NCBI GenBank assembly: GCA_910587595.1
Contig: CAJULQ010000008.1
Span: 1 to 60,857 of the forward strand
DNA: 60,857 nucleotides
Direction: 5' to 3'
Source of the DNA: an uncultured Christensenellaceae bacterium
GTDB lineage: Bacteria > Bacillota > Clostridia > Christensenellales > Pumilibacteraceae
Shown piece after piece: positions 32,186-40,023 of this stretch. The translations under genes were made by a program, and so were the position numbers. Position 1 is the first letter of the stretch; each line of letters begins with the position of its first letter. Below the pieces are notes generated by a model, which worked only from the letters and a program-made list of their open reading frames with translations, was not told the origin of the DNA and did no database searches.

Positions 32186-33039
32186 TAGGGGTAAAATTCG
32201 ATTTCAATCCCAAAGTGTATTATTTTGCGCCGGGGGAAACGTCGCCCGCCGTGGGCGACGACGTTGTGGTGGAAACGTCCCGCGGCATAGATTACGGCAC
32301 GGTGGTGATGCCCGTGTCCGAAGTGGACGATAAAAAGATTGTGGGCACGCTCATGCCCGTGCAACGTATCGCCACCGAGGAAGACAAAGAAAAGCACAAA
32401 AAGCTGATAGAAAAGCGTAAAGCGGCTTACCCGCAAATCGCCGCCAAGATCCGCGAGAGCGGTTTGGAGATGAAGTTGGTGGGCGCCGAGTACACGTTCG
32501 ACAGCGGCAAACTCTTGGTGTATTTTACCGCCGACGGGCGCGTGGATTTTCGCAATTTGGTGCGCGATCTCGCCTCGACGTTTCACACACGCATCGAACT
32601 CAAGCAGATCGGCGCGCGCGACGAGTGCCGCATGTTGGGCGGCGTGGCGCCGTGCGGCCGCGCGTGCTGTTGCAGCGACCATATGTCCGATTACGCCCGC
32701 GTCAGCATAAAAATGGCCAAAACGCAAAATCTTTCGCTCAATCCCACCAAAATAAGCGGTCTGTGCGGGCGGCTGATGTGCTGTTTGGCGTATGAAAACG
32801 ACTACTATGCCGAGGTAAACAAAGAACTGCCCAAAGTGGGTTCTACCGTTACGGCGGGCGGCGAGAGCGGCACGGTGATCGGCGTGAACCAACTGAAGAA
32901 AACGGTGCGCGTCAAGGTGGAAAACAAAGACAAAGATTCGGTCACCGTTTCCGACTTTGCGTTGCAAGACATTAAGTTTAAGCCTAAAAACAACCCGCCG
33001 CAAAAGGAAAAAACCGAGGATAATGAAGACGACGAATAA
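32173..33039 (+). CDS. ricT: PSP1-domain protein RicT/YaaT (288 aa)
   Basis: The PSP1 domain includes GGVAPCGRACCCSDHM and SGLCGRLMCCLAYENDYY, whose cysteine clusters in Bacillus RicT help hold [4Fe-4S] clusters of the Ric (Y-) complex. That complex affects RNase Y-dependent mRNA maturation and, in Bacillus, Spo0A activation. The N-terminal segment (MPEIVGVKFDFNPKVYYF) and the charged C-terminal tail (EKTEDNEDDE) are typical. The start at 32173 lies inside the 3' end of holB, with TTGGAGGTG upstream. Last gene of its run. Confidence 0.93.
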   Translation: MPEIVGVKFDFNPKVYYFAPGETSPAVGDDVVVETSRGIDYGTVVMPVSEVDDKKIVGTLMPVQRIATEEDKEKHKKLIEKRKAAYPQIAAKIRESGLEMKLVGAEYTFDSGKLLVYFTADGRVDFRNLVRDLASTFHTRIELKQIGARDECRMLGGVAPCGRACCCSDHMSDYARVSIKMAKTQNLSLNPTKISGLCGRLMCCLAYENDYYAEVNKELPKVGSTVTAGGESGTVIGVNQLKKTVRVKVENKDKDSVTVSDFALQDIKFKPKNNPPQKEKTEDNEDDE

Positions 33040-33056
33040 GCGTTCGGCGCCATATG

Positions 33057-33088
33057 AAAAAACCGCCCGATGATACGGACGGTTTTTT
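33057..33088. terminator. Bidirectional terminator between ricT and the ferredoxin gene
   Basis: CCG-c-CCG and CGG-a-CGG arms around a six-base loop, flanked by AAAAAA on the left and TTTTTT on the right, so it can stop ricT transcripts and leftward ferredoxin transcripts. Confidence 0.85.
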
Positions 33089-33111
33089 GTTACAAGCTTT
33101 TGCAAGAAAGA

Positions 33112-33282
33112 TTATTTCTCGCTGATGGCTCCCACGGGGCATTGCCCTTCGCAAGCGCCGCAATCGATGCACTCGTCGGGATTGATCTCATACTTGTCGG
33201 CGCCTTCGCTGATGGCTCCCACGGGGCATTGGCCCTCGCAGCTGCCGCACTTAATGCACTCGTTGCTGATAACTCTGGACAT
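33112..33282 (-). CDS. 2[4Fe-4S] ferredoxin, clostridial type (56 aa)
   Basis: This gene is too short for a 60-residue cut-off but unmistakable. Two cluster motifs C-x2-C-x2-C-x3-CP are visible: CIKCGSCEGQCPVGAI (first) and CIDCGACEGQCPVGAI (second), with an internal twofold repeat so strong that even the nucleotide sequence repeats (ATGGCTCCCACGGGGCATTG twice in the + strand). It is a small low-potential electron carrier of anaerobes. AAGGAGTG precedes ATG 33282, and a near-consensus promoter lies upstream. It stands alone; its partner enzymes are not adjacent, though the oxygen-sensitive NrdG activase nearby needs a reductant. Confidence 0.97.
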   Translation of the reverse strand: MSRVISNECIKCGSCEGQCPVGAISEGADKYEINPDECIDCGACEGQCPVGAISEK

Positions 33283-33317
33283 TTCGGTCACACTCCTTAT
33301 AACTTTGTATTGTTTAG

Positions 33318-33346
33318 ATTATAGCACGGCGGGGAAAATTTGTAAA
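33318..33346 (-). promoter_or_regulatory. Promoter of the ferredoxin gene
   Basis: Minus strand TTTACA (33346-33341), 17 bases, TATAAT (33323-33318). Confidence 0.75.
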
Positions 33347-33407
33347 TTGTTTTACCGAAAGTTTTGCAAAATAGCGCGAAAATGTTATTGGGCGTTTGTT
33401 GAAGAAG

Positions 33408-34049
33408 TCAATTGGGGCGCAACGTGATCTTGCGGCCGCGCGAATTTAACAAGCCCTCGTCGCGCAGTTTTTTCATTTCCCGCAGCATGGCGCTTCTGTC
33501 TACGAAAAGATAGTCGGCGAGATCGGCCAGCGTGAACGGCAGCGTGAACGACGGCGCGTTTTCTTTTTTGGCAAGCTTGCGAAAATAGGTGAGTAGCTTT
33601 GTGCGCAACGAACGTTGGCTCAGCACCTCTATGTGTGTGCGCAAGTTTTGCACCTTTTCGGTCATGATACGCAATAGATTGTTTACGAGCGTGCTGTGGT
33701 GCGCGCAAGCTTTGGGGCAACGTTTTATCACGTCATCGTAATCCATAAACAGCACTTCGCATTTTCGGTCGCACGTTACGGAAAGTTCTTCGTCGCCGGC
33801 CGCCGCCGTTACGGGCGCGCCGAAAATGTCACCCACCGTGAGATGTTCCATGATATTGCGGTAGCCGTCGTAATCGTAGCGCACAAGATCGGCCTCGCCC
33901 GCCAGCAATACGCCCAGCGTTTTGTCGGCGTTTATGCGCGCCGAAATGTTGCTGCCGGCGGCGAATTTTTTGCGTTTGGCGCCGAAACATTCCAGCATTT
34001 GTTGCCAATCGTTTTCTTCGATATTGTCGAAAATTTTTATTGCGGTCAT
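33408..34049 (-). CDS. Crp/Fnr-family transcriptional regulator (213 aa)
   Basis: An N-terminal cyclic-nucleotide-binding-type beta-barrel (residues 15-120: KKFAAGSNISARINADKTLG, HLTVGDIFGAPVTAA) is followed by a dimerisation helix and a C-terminal winged helix (FTLPFTLADLADYLFVDRSA, MLREMKKLRDEGLL). No four-cysteine Fe-S cluster like that of Fnr is present, so the ligand is unknown. The start at 34049 follows TTGGAGGGCGC. It is divergent from nrdDG and shares an intergenic region with two NrdR boxes. It may regulate genes of anaerobic or redox metabolism, possibly including the ferredoxin downstream. Confidence 0.9.
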   Translation of the reverse strand: MTAIKIFDNIEENDWQQMLECFGAKRKKFAAGSNISARINADKTLGVLLAGEADLVRYDYDGYRNIMEHLTVGDIFGAPVTAAAGDEELSVTCDRKCEVLFMDYDDVIKRCPKACAHHSTLVNNLLRIMTEKVQNLRTHIEVLSQRSLRTKLLTYFRKLAKKENAPSFTLPFTLADLADYLFVDRSAMLREMKKLRDEGLLNSRGRKITLRPN

Positions 34050-34071
34050 GCGCCCTCCAAAATACTCCAAA

Positions 34072-34118
34072 AAACAAGATATTGATATGTTATGAAACAA
34101 GAACACAATATATTGTGT
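34072..34118. promoter_or_regulatory. Two NrdR boxes between the Crp/Fnr gene and nrdD
   Basis: Box 2 (34103-34118) is a perfect palindrome ACACAATATATTGTGT, equal to the published NrdR consensus pattern (acaCwAtATaTwGtgt); the symmetry extends to 18 bp. Box 1 (34072-34087, AAACAAGATATTGATA) matches it at 11 of 16 positions and starts exactly 31 bp upstream, the spacing typical of NrdR box pairs. Box 2 ends three bases before the -35 of nrdD. NrdR represses ribonucleotide reductase genes when dATP is plentiful. The nrdR gene is not in the window. Confidence 0.85.
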
Positions 34119-34121
34119 TTT

Positions 34122-34149
34122 TTGAAAATTTTATATCTATTTGCATTAT
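34122..34149 (+). promoter_or_regulatory. Probable promoter of nrdDG-dut
   Basis: TTGAAA (34122-34127), 16 bases, CATTAT (34144-34149), directly downstream of NrdR box 2. The leader of about 100 bases has an AAGTTGC/GCAACTT hairpin (34157-34174) of unknown meaning. Confidence 0.5.
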
Positions 34150-34252
34150 ATCACAAAAAAGTTGCAAAAGCAACTTACTGAAAGCAATTTGCTTGTTAAA
34201 ATAGTCGTGCACTGTTTGAAAAAGGAGCGCACGAAAGGAGGGTCCAATCGGT

Positions 34253-36376
34253 ATGCAGGTAGTAAAGCGCGACGGAAGGTCGGTAGAGTTCGATCGGCAA
34301 AAGATCCGTGTTGCCATAGCAAAAGCCAACGCGGAGGTAGCCAAAAAGGAACGGGCGACCGAAAAAGATATCGAGGCGGTCATCGATTATATCGAGGGCG
34401 AAAACCGCCGCCGCATTTTGGTGGAAGACATCCAAGACGTGGTGGAGCAAAAGCTGATGGAACGCGGCAAGTTTGCCCTTGCCAAAAAATACATCATTTA
34501 TCGGTATACCCGCGCGCTGGTGCGTAAGGCCAACACCACCGACGAGTCTATCCTCAGCCTTATCAAAAACAGCAACCGCGACGTGATGGAGGAAAACTCC
34601 AATAAAAACGCGGTGGCGGCGGCTACCCAACGCGACCTTATCGCGGGCGAGGTGTCTAAAGATCTGACAAAACGTATCTTGTTGCCCGAAAAGATCAGTA
34701 AGGCGCACGAAGAAGGAATTTTGCACTTTCACGACGCCGACTATTTTTTGCAACCCATTTTCAATTGCTGTTTGATCGATATCGGCAACATGCTCGATAA
34801 CGGCACTGTAATGAACGGCAAGCTCATCGAGCGGCCCAAGAGTTTTCAAGTGGCGTGCACCATCATGACGCAGATCATCGCGGCGGTGGCGTGCAGTCAG
34901 TACGGCGGGCAATCGGTGGACATCAAACACTTGGGGCGGTATTTGCGTTTGAGCAAGGACAAGATCCGCAAGCATATCGTGGAAACGTGCCCCGAACTTT
35001 CGGAAAGCGAAGTGTCGGCGTTGGCCGCCGACCGTTTGCAAGACGAGCTGAAAAGCGGCGTGCAGACCATACAGTATCAGATCAACACGCTGATGACCAC
35101 CAACGGGCAGTCGCCCTTTGTTACGCTGTTTTTGAACTTGGACGAAAACAACGAGTTCCTCGAAGAAAACGCTTTGATCGTGGAAGAGGTGCTCCGCCAA
35201 CGGTTGGAGGGCATCAAGAACGAAAAAGGCGTGTATGTAACGCCCGCGTTCCCCAAACTCGTATATGTGCTATACGAGCACAATAACCTTTCGGGCGGCA
35301 AATACGATCATATCACCGAATTGGCGGTGCAGTGTTCGGCCAAGCGCATGTATCCCGATTATATCTCGGCCAAAAAAATGCGCGAAAATTACGAGGGCAA
35401 CGTGTTCTCGCCCATGGGGTGCCGCAGCTTTCTTTCCACGTGGAAAGACGAAAACGGCAACTATAAATTCGAGGGGCGCTTTAACCAAGGCGTTGTGTCT
35501 ATCAATCTGCCCCAGATCGGCATTGTGGCCAAGGGCGACGAAAAGGTGTTTTGGCAAGAGTTCGATAAACGCTTGGAACTTTGCTACGAGGCACTCATGT
35601 GCCGCCACGAGGCGCTCAAGGGCACCAAGTCGGACGTCAGCCCCATTCATTGGCAATACGGCGCCATTGCGCGCCTGAATAAGGGCGAAACCATCGACAA
35701 GCTATTAGAGGGCGGCTATTCCACCATTTCGTTGGGTTACATAGGCTTGTACGAAGTAACCAAACTGATGAAAGGCGTTTCGCACACCCAGCCCGAGGGC
35801 GAAGAATTCGCCATCCGCGTGATGCAACGCATGCGCGATAAAGCGGACGAGTGGAAAGAGAGAACGGGCATCGGATTCGGGTTGTACGGCACGCCCGCCG
35901 AGTCGCTTTGCTATCGGTTTGCGCGCATCGACAAAAGCCGTTTCGGCACCATAGAGGATATTACCGACAAAGGGTATTACACAAACAGCTACCACGTGGA
36001 CGTGCGCGAAAATATCGACGGATTCCATAAGTTGGCGTTTGAAAGCAAATTTCAGCAGATCAGCAGCGGCGGTGCGATCTCGTATATCGAGATCCCCAAC
36101 ATGCGCCACAATATTCCCGCGCTCAAAGAAGTGGTGAAATTCATATACGAAAATATCCAGTATGCCGAATTCAACACCAAATCGGACTACTGCCAAGTGT
36201 GCGGTTACGACGGCGAGATCGTGATAAACGACGATAACGAGTGGGAATGCCCGCAATGCCATAACAAAGACCACAGCAAGATGAACGTAACGCGCAGAAC
36301 GTGCGGGTATCTGGGCGAAAACTTCTGGAACGTGGGCAAGACCAAAGAGATCAAAGCGCGCGTTTTGCACTTGTAA
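34253..36376 (+). CDS. nrdD: Anaerobic ribonucleoside-triphosphate reductase, class III (707 aa)
   Basis: An N-terminal ATP-cone (MQVVKRDGRSVEFDRQKIRV), the allosteric dATP/ATP site, precedes the glycyl-radical ten-stranded barrel. A zinc site is formed by CQVCGYDGE and CPQC near the C-terminus, followed by the radical glycine in RRTCGYLGENFW (about residue 685). It makes deoxynucleotides from ribonucleotides without oxygen. Length is normal. The start at 34253 follows AAAGGAGGGTCC. Coupled to nrdG two bases downstream. Confidence 0.98.
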   Translation: MQVVKRDGRSVEFDRQKIRVAIAKANAEVAKKERATEKDIEAVIDYIEGENRRRILVEDIQDVVEQKLMERGKFALAKKYIIYRYTRALVRKANTTDESILSLIKNSNRDVMEENSNKNAVAAATQRDLIAGEVSKDLTKRILLPEKISKAHEEGILHFHDADYFLQPIFNCCLIDIGNMLDNGTVMNGKLIERPKSFQVACTIMTQIIAAVACSQYGGQSVDIKHLGRYLRLSKDKIRKHIVETCPELSESEVSALAADRLQDELKSGVQTIQYQINTLMTTNGQSPFVTLFLNLDENNEFLEENALIVEEVLRQRLEGIKNEKGVYVTPAFPKLVYVLYEHNNLSGGKYDHITELAVQCSAKRMYPDYISAKKMRENYEGNVFSPMGCRSFLSTWKDENGNYKFEGRFNQGVVSINLPQIGIVAKGDEKVFWQEFDKRLELCYEALMCRHEALKGTKSDVSPIHWQYGAIARLNKGETIDKLLEGGYSTISLGYIGLYEVTKLMKGVSHTQPEGEEFAIRVMQRMRDKADEWKERTGIGFGLYGTPAESLCYRFARIDKSRFGTIEDITDKGYYTNSYHVDVRENIDGFHKLAFESKFQQISSGGAISYIEIPNMRHNIPALKEVVKFIYENIQYAEFNTKSDYCQVCGYDGEIVINDDNEWECPQCHNKDHSKMNVTRRTCGYLGENFWNVGKTKEIKARVLHL

Positions 36377-36377
36377 G

Positions 36378-36899
36378 ATGCATTACGCTACCATTAAAAA
36401 AACGGACGTGGCCAACGGCGAGGGCGTGCGGGTATCGCTGTTCGTGAGCGGTTGCACGCATCGGTGCAAAGGTTGCTTTAACAGCGAGGCGTGGGATTTC
36501 TCGTTCGGCGCGCCGTTTACGGACGCCGTGGCGCAAGAGATCGAAAAAGCGTTGGCGCCCGATTATATTGCGGGACTTTCGCTACTTGGCGGCGAGCCCA
36601 TGGAACCGAGCAACCAGCGCGCGCTGTTGCCGTTTGTGGAGCGTGTGCGCGCGTTGTATCCTAACAAGAACATTTGGTGCTACAGCGGCTACACGTTGGA
36701 CGCAGACCTCGTGAAAGGCGGTAGGGCGTATACCGAATGCACCGACAGACTGCTTTCTTGTATCGACATATTGGTGGACGGCGAATTCGTGGAAGAAAAG
36801 AAAGATCTGAACTTGCGTTTTCGCGGTTCGTCCAACCAGCGCATCATCGATATGAACCAAACGAGAAAAGCCGATAAGATCATACTGTGGAAAGAATAG
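36378..36899 (+). CDS. nrdG: Anaerobic ribonucleotide reductase activating enzyme (173 aa)
   Basis: A radical SAM protein with the cluster motif C-x3-C-x2-C in SGCTHRCKGCFNSEAW (about residues 30-37) and GLSLLGGEPMEP as the SAM-binding GGE motif. It generates the glycyl radical on NrdD, using an electron from ferredoxin or flavodoxin. Length is normal. It starts two bases after the nrdD stop, so the pair is translationally coupled. Confidence 0.98.
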   Translation: MHYATIKKTDVANGEGVRVSLFVSGCTHRCKGCFNSEAWDFSFGAPFTDAVAQEIEKALAPDYIAGLSLLGGEPMEPSNQRALLPFVERVRALYPNKNIWCYSGYTLDADLVKGGRAYTECTDRLLSCIDILVDGEFVEEKKDLNLRFRGSSNQRIIDMNQTRKADKIILWKE

Positions 36900-36901
36900 G
36901 A

Positions 36902-37339
36902 ATGCAAAAAGTCAGTGTAAAGAAATTGGACGAAAGGGCGGTGTTGCCCACCTACGGCAGCGACGCGGCGGCGGGCGCCGACCTATACGCGCTGTGTGAC
37001 GGTGAGATCGCCATCGAGGCGGGGCAAACGGTGCTTGTCCGCACGGGATTGGCTATGGAGATTCCGGAGGGCTACGCGGGGCTTATCTACGCCCGCAGCG
37101 GCTTGGCAAGCAAGCGCGGATTGGCGCCCGCCAACAAAGTGGGCGTGATAGACGCCGACTATCGCGGCGAAGTAATGGTGGCGTTACACAACCATTCCGC
37201 CGTTACGCAAACGGTGGCCGACGGCGAACGCATCGCACAGCTTGTTATAGCGCCCTTTTTGCGCGCCGACTTTACGCAAGCGGACGAGCTGTCGGGAACC
37301 GCACGCGGCGCGGGCGGGTTCGGCTCTACGGGCAAATAA
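36902..37339 (+). CDS. dut: dUTP diphosphatase (145 aa)
   Basis: All five trimeric dUTPase motifs are visible: GSDAAAGADLYA (motif 1), YARSGLASKRGL (2), GVIDADYRGE (3), ERIAQLVI (4) and RGAGGFGSTGK (5). It hydrolyses dUTP to dUMP, keeping uracil out of DNA and feeding dTMP synthesis. The start at 36902 is two bases after nrdG; the frame from 36887 overlaps nrdG and is not needed. Linkage to nrdDG makes a deoxynucleotide supply operon under NrdR control. Confidence 0.97.
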   Translation: MQKVSVKKLDERAVLPTYGSDAAAGADLYALCDGEIAIEAGQTVLVRTGLAMEIPEGYAGLIYARSGLASKRGLAPANKVGVIDADYRGEVMVALHNHSAVTQTVADGERIAQLVIAPFLRADFTQADELSGTARGAGGFGSTGK

Positions 37340-37350
37340 AAAAACAAATC

Positions 37351-37389
37351 AAAAAGAGCGACCGTGCATGCAAGCGGCCGCTCTTTTTT
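37351..37389. terminator. Bidirectional terminator between dut and the ltaS-like gene
   Basis: AAAAAGAGCG-a-CCG and CGG-c-CGCTCTTTTTT with a ten-base loop. The genes on either side converge here, and the A/T runs on both sides let it work in both directions. Confidence 0.9.
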
Positions 37390-37401
37390 AATGGCGATAT
37401 G

Positions 37402-39489
37402 TTATGCAATATTGTTTAACGCGCGCAGTTTGGCATAGTATTGTTCCGCCTTTTCGTCCGACAGATAATCGAAGTAGAAAATGCGATTGGTGTGACTGAT
37501 CTTTTCGAGCAGTTTTTTGGCGTTGGCCTCTACCGCCGTCATGGTTTGTTGGTCGGCCGCGGGCGACTTATAACGTATCTTGTTGAGCGAGGTGAAATAC
37601 AGTTGATCGGTCATAAACACGTCGTAGGCGCGCGAATACAGCACGCTTTCGCGGTCGTCGAACACGCTGTGCCCGTATAACAAGTTGCCGTATGTTTTAA
37701 TGCCCAATAAATCGTAAACGGTGGGCACGATGTCGGCGGTGCAAGTGAATTTGTCTATTTTTTGCGCGTGCTCGCCGTTGCCTATGCGGATCATAAAGGG
37801 CACGCGGAATAAATCGGTGTAGTTGCGTTCCGTATCGTAGCGGCCGTCCGGTATGCCTTTTACGTTGCTCGACAGCGAGGAATAATAGGCGTTGTGGTCG
37901 CCGAACAGCACAAGTACCGTTTTCTCGATAAGCGGCGTGCCGTTTTGGTCGGTCGTTTCGCGCAAGTAACGGTTTATCTGTCCGATCGCCTTGTCAAGCT
38001 CGCGGCCGGCGGCCGCATACGTGCGGAAGTTGCGCGCCGCGTCGTAGTTGTCGTCGCCCTTTTCGGGCAAAGGGCACAGCATGTATTCGTCTAAAACGTT
38101 GTAGTGTTCTTTTAGATTGTCGCGCTCTTCGTATTGGCCGTGCTGCGTGATAGACGTGATGTAGGTGTAAAAGCGCTTGTCGGACGGGAACATCTCTTTG
38201 TGGCACGCGTCTATCATCTCGCTGTCGAGGTTGCGTTCGCCCTTGGGGATATAGTCGGTCATGCCTTTGTGCGCCATTTCGTCGGCGGCCGTGAACGAAT
38301 CGAACCCCAACCCGCGCGTGAGATAGGCGCGGCGGTTGTAAAACGAGGCCGTGCCGTTGTGGAAGGAGTTGGCGGCAATCGCATCGTGGCCGTACAGTTC
38401 TTTCATGGTGCGCGCCACCGACGTTACCACCGTATTGTGCGGGTAGTCGTAGTTGATGAATTTGTCGGTAGGGTAGGCGCCCATGGCCGAAAGGTTTTCG
38501 GATATGTCCGTTTTCTCGCGCGCATGAAAATTGGTCATGGCGATCGAACTGTCGTACAGCGCATATAAGTTGGGGTATACGGCGCGTAAAACGTCTTGGG
38601 TGCACGTAAAGTCAGTGCCCTTTTGCGCGTTGAGCGCTTGGATGGTTTCGTCGGACATGTGGAAACCGCCGGGGAACGCGTTGTCCTCGCCGTCCATATT
38701 GTCGCGGAACGTGAACCATTCGAAACTTTCGCCCAAAACGGTGATCACGTTGTAGCCTTGCGCCGCGCCGAACATATCGGTGCCGCCGTAAATATCTTCT
38801 TCACTGTATATGAAATTTTCCAACTCGTCGGTGTCGCCCAAACGCACTTTGCTGAAAAACGCGCCTTTATACAGTTCGCTGAAAAAGTTGCCGTAAATGC
38901 CTTTGTCGGCGTAAGACGACGTGTCGTTTCGATACAGCTTGCTGACAAGGTCGGCGGGATCGTAGTTGCGGTGCGAGAAATAGGCGAACACACCGTGCAA
39001 CACGAGCGTGCACGCCATAGCCGCGGCCGTTACGGCAATGGGCAAACGGGTGGGCTTTGCGGGTTTGGGCACGCGCTTTATAAAGTAACGCCCGAAAATG
39101 AGGTAGGCGCTCAGCAATAGTCCCGCTACTGCCACATACCAAAAGTTTATGGGCAAGCTTTCTATGATCGCCATGCCGTCTTTGCGCAGTTTGAGCATGG
39201 CAAAGTCGAAAATGGTGTCCGTCATCTCGAAGATCACGATAAACACAAGGTCGATCACAAAGTTAAAAAGAAGTAATGCAAACGCAAACCAAAACCGCCC
39301 GTTTTGGTTTTTGATGCAATACATAACGCCGCTGTATATGAGCATCAGCGACAGATAGATCCACGGCTGACGAATAAAGAAACTGCCGCCCGTTACCGTC
39401 ACGGCCGTAAGTTCCATGATCACCGATACGAACCAAAATGCAAAAATCAAATAGTTCGTTTTAAGCATTTGTAAAATTTTCTGTTTCAT
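37402..39489 (-). CDS. LTA synthase-like membrane sulfatase-fold protein (695 aa)
   Basis: Five N-terminal transmembrane helices (about residues 1-210) are followed by a large extracellular alkaline-phosphatase/sulfatase domain: NVITVLGESFEWF (metal-binding Glu and the following region), TSITQHGQY, and TVLVLFGDHNAYYS with the D-H metal ligands. This is the layout of lipoteichoic acid synthases and related phosphoglycerol or phosphoethanolamine transferases. Compared with LtaS (about 650 residues) it is a little longer and the catalytic threonine is not obvious to me, so the exact product is open. The start at 39489 (MKQKIL) is preferred: GGAG lies seven bases upstream of it but only one base upstream of the ATG at 39495. 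Confidence 0.85.
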   Translation of the reverse strand: MKQKILQMLKTNYLIFAFWFVSVIMELTAVTVTGGSFFIRQPWIYLSLMLIYSGVMYCIKNQNGRFWFAFALLLFNFVIDLVFIVIFEMTDTIFDFAMLKLRKDGMAIIESLPINFWYVAVAGLLLSAYLIFGRYFIKRVPKPAKPTRLPIAVTAAAMACTLVLHGVFAYFSHRNYDPADLVSKLYRNDTSSYADKGIYGNFFSELYKGAFFSKVRLGDTDELENFIYSEEDIYGGTDMFGAAQGYNVITVLGESFEWFTFRDNMDGEDNAFPGGFHMSDETIQALNAQKGTDFTCTQDVLRAVYPNLYALYDSSIAMTNFHAREKTDISENLSAMGAYPTDKFINYDYPHNTVVTSVARTMKELYGHDAIAANSFHNGTASFYNRRAYLTRGLGFDSFTAADEMAHKGMTDYIPKGERNLDSEMIDACHKEMFPSDKRFYTYITSITQHGQYEERDNLKEHYNVLDEYMLCPLPEKGDDNYDAARNFRTYAAAGRELDKAIGQINRYLRETTDQNGTPLIEKTVLVLFGDHNAYYSSLSSNVKGIPDGRYDTERNYTDLFRVPFMIRIGNGEHAQKIDKFTCTADIVPTVYDLLGIKTYGNLLYGHSVFDDRESVLYSRAYDVFMTDQLYFTSLNKIRYKSPAADQQTMTAVEANAKKLLEKISHTNRIFYFDYLSDEKAEQYYAKLRALNNIA

Positions 39490-39589
39490 TGCCATACTCC
39501 GATTTTATTTATTATACACCTATTCGTGCCCGATTGCAACAAAATAGAAGATACGGCAAAATATTTTTGAAAAAGCAACTTAAAATCGA

Positions 39590-39618
39590 TTGACATATAA
39601 TGGGGCATATGGTAGAAT
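39590..39618 (+). promoter_or_regulatory. Promoter of the 5S rRNA gene
   Basis: TTGACA (39590-39595), 17 bases, TAGAAT (39613-39618). The short leader contains the inverted repeat CTGTAA/TTACAG, possibly a processing site. Confidence 0.75.
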
Positions 39619-39650
39619 GATTATGCTGTAATCAACGGTTACAGTGCCAT

Positions 39651-39766
<116 letters not shown>

Positions 39767-39773
39767 TTCCATT

Positions 39774-39808
39774 AAAAAGCGACTGTGTAACAACACGGTC
39801 GCTTTTTG
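39774..39808 (+). terminator. Terminator of the 5S rRNA gene
   Basis: GCGAC-t-GTGT and ACAC-g-GTCGC arms with a four-base loop and TTTTT, starting about eight bases after the rRNA end. Confidence 0.88.
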
Positions 39809-39832
39809 TTTGTATAGACCTCTCCGCTTCGG

Positions 39833-39877
39833 TCGAGGTGACACATAAGTGGCGGTGATCGAGGTGACATATAAGTG
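39833..39877. repeat. Two direct copies of a 19-bp intergenic repeat
   Basis: TCGAGGTGACACATAAGTG (39833-39851) and TCGAGGTGACATATAAGTG (39859-39877), 26 bases apart, one base different. With the preceding CTCTCCGCTTCGG they resemble short dispersed intergenic repeats of gut Clostridia. Two copies only, so not a CRISPR array. Confidence 0.6.
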
Positions 39878-39884
39878 ACACTCT

Positions 39885-39913
39885 ATAAAAAAGCGGGTGA
39901 GGTGCACCCGCTT
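39885..39913 (-). terminator. Terminator of the glycyl-tRNA synthetase gene
   Basis: On the minus strand the arms AAGCGGGTG and CACCCGCTT (five-base loop) are followed by a run of Ts (A-run at 39887-39892 in + orientation). It lies 110 bases beyond the glyS stop. Confidence 0.75.
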
Positions 39914-40023
39914 GTATCGTTACGCCGTGTCGGCATTCGCCCGCTTGCTATCGCACACAGCATAAAACACACGATGCGCAACGGTCTTTTGTTTTTATGG
40001 GTTCTCTTCGTTCGGCGCGGCGA

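Noticed and set aside
39833..39877. CRISPR array after the 5S gene
   Set aside because: Only two copies with a 7-base gap between them; no spacer-length intervals and no cas genes in the window.
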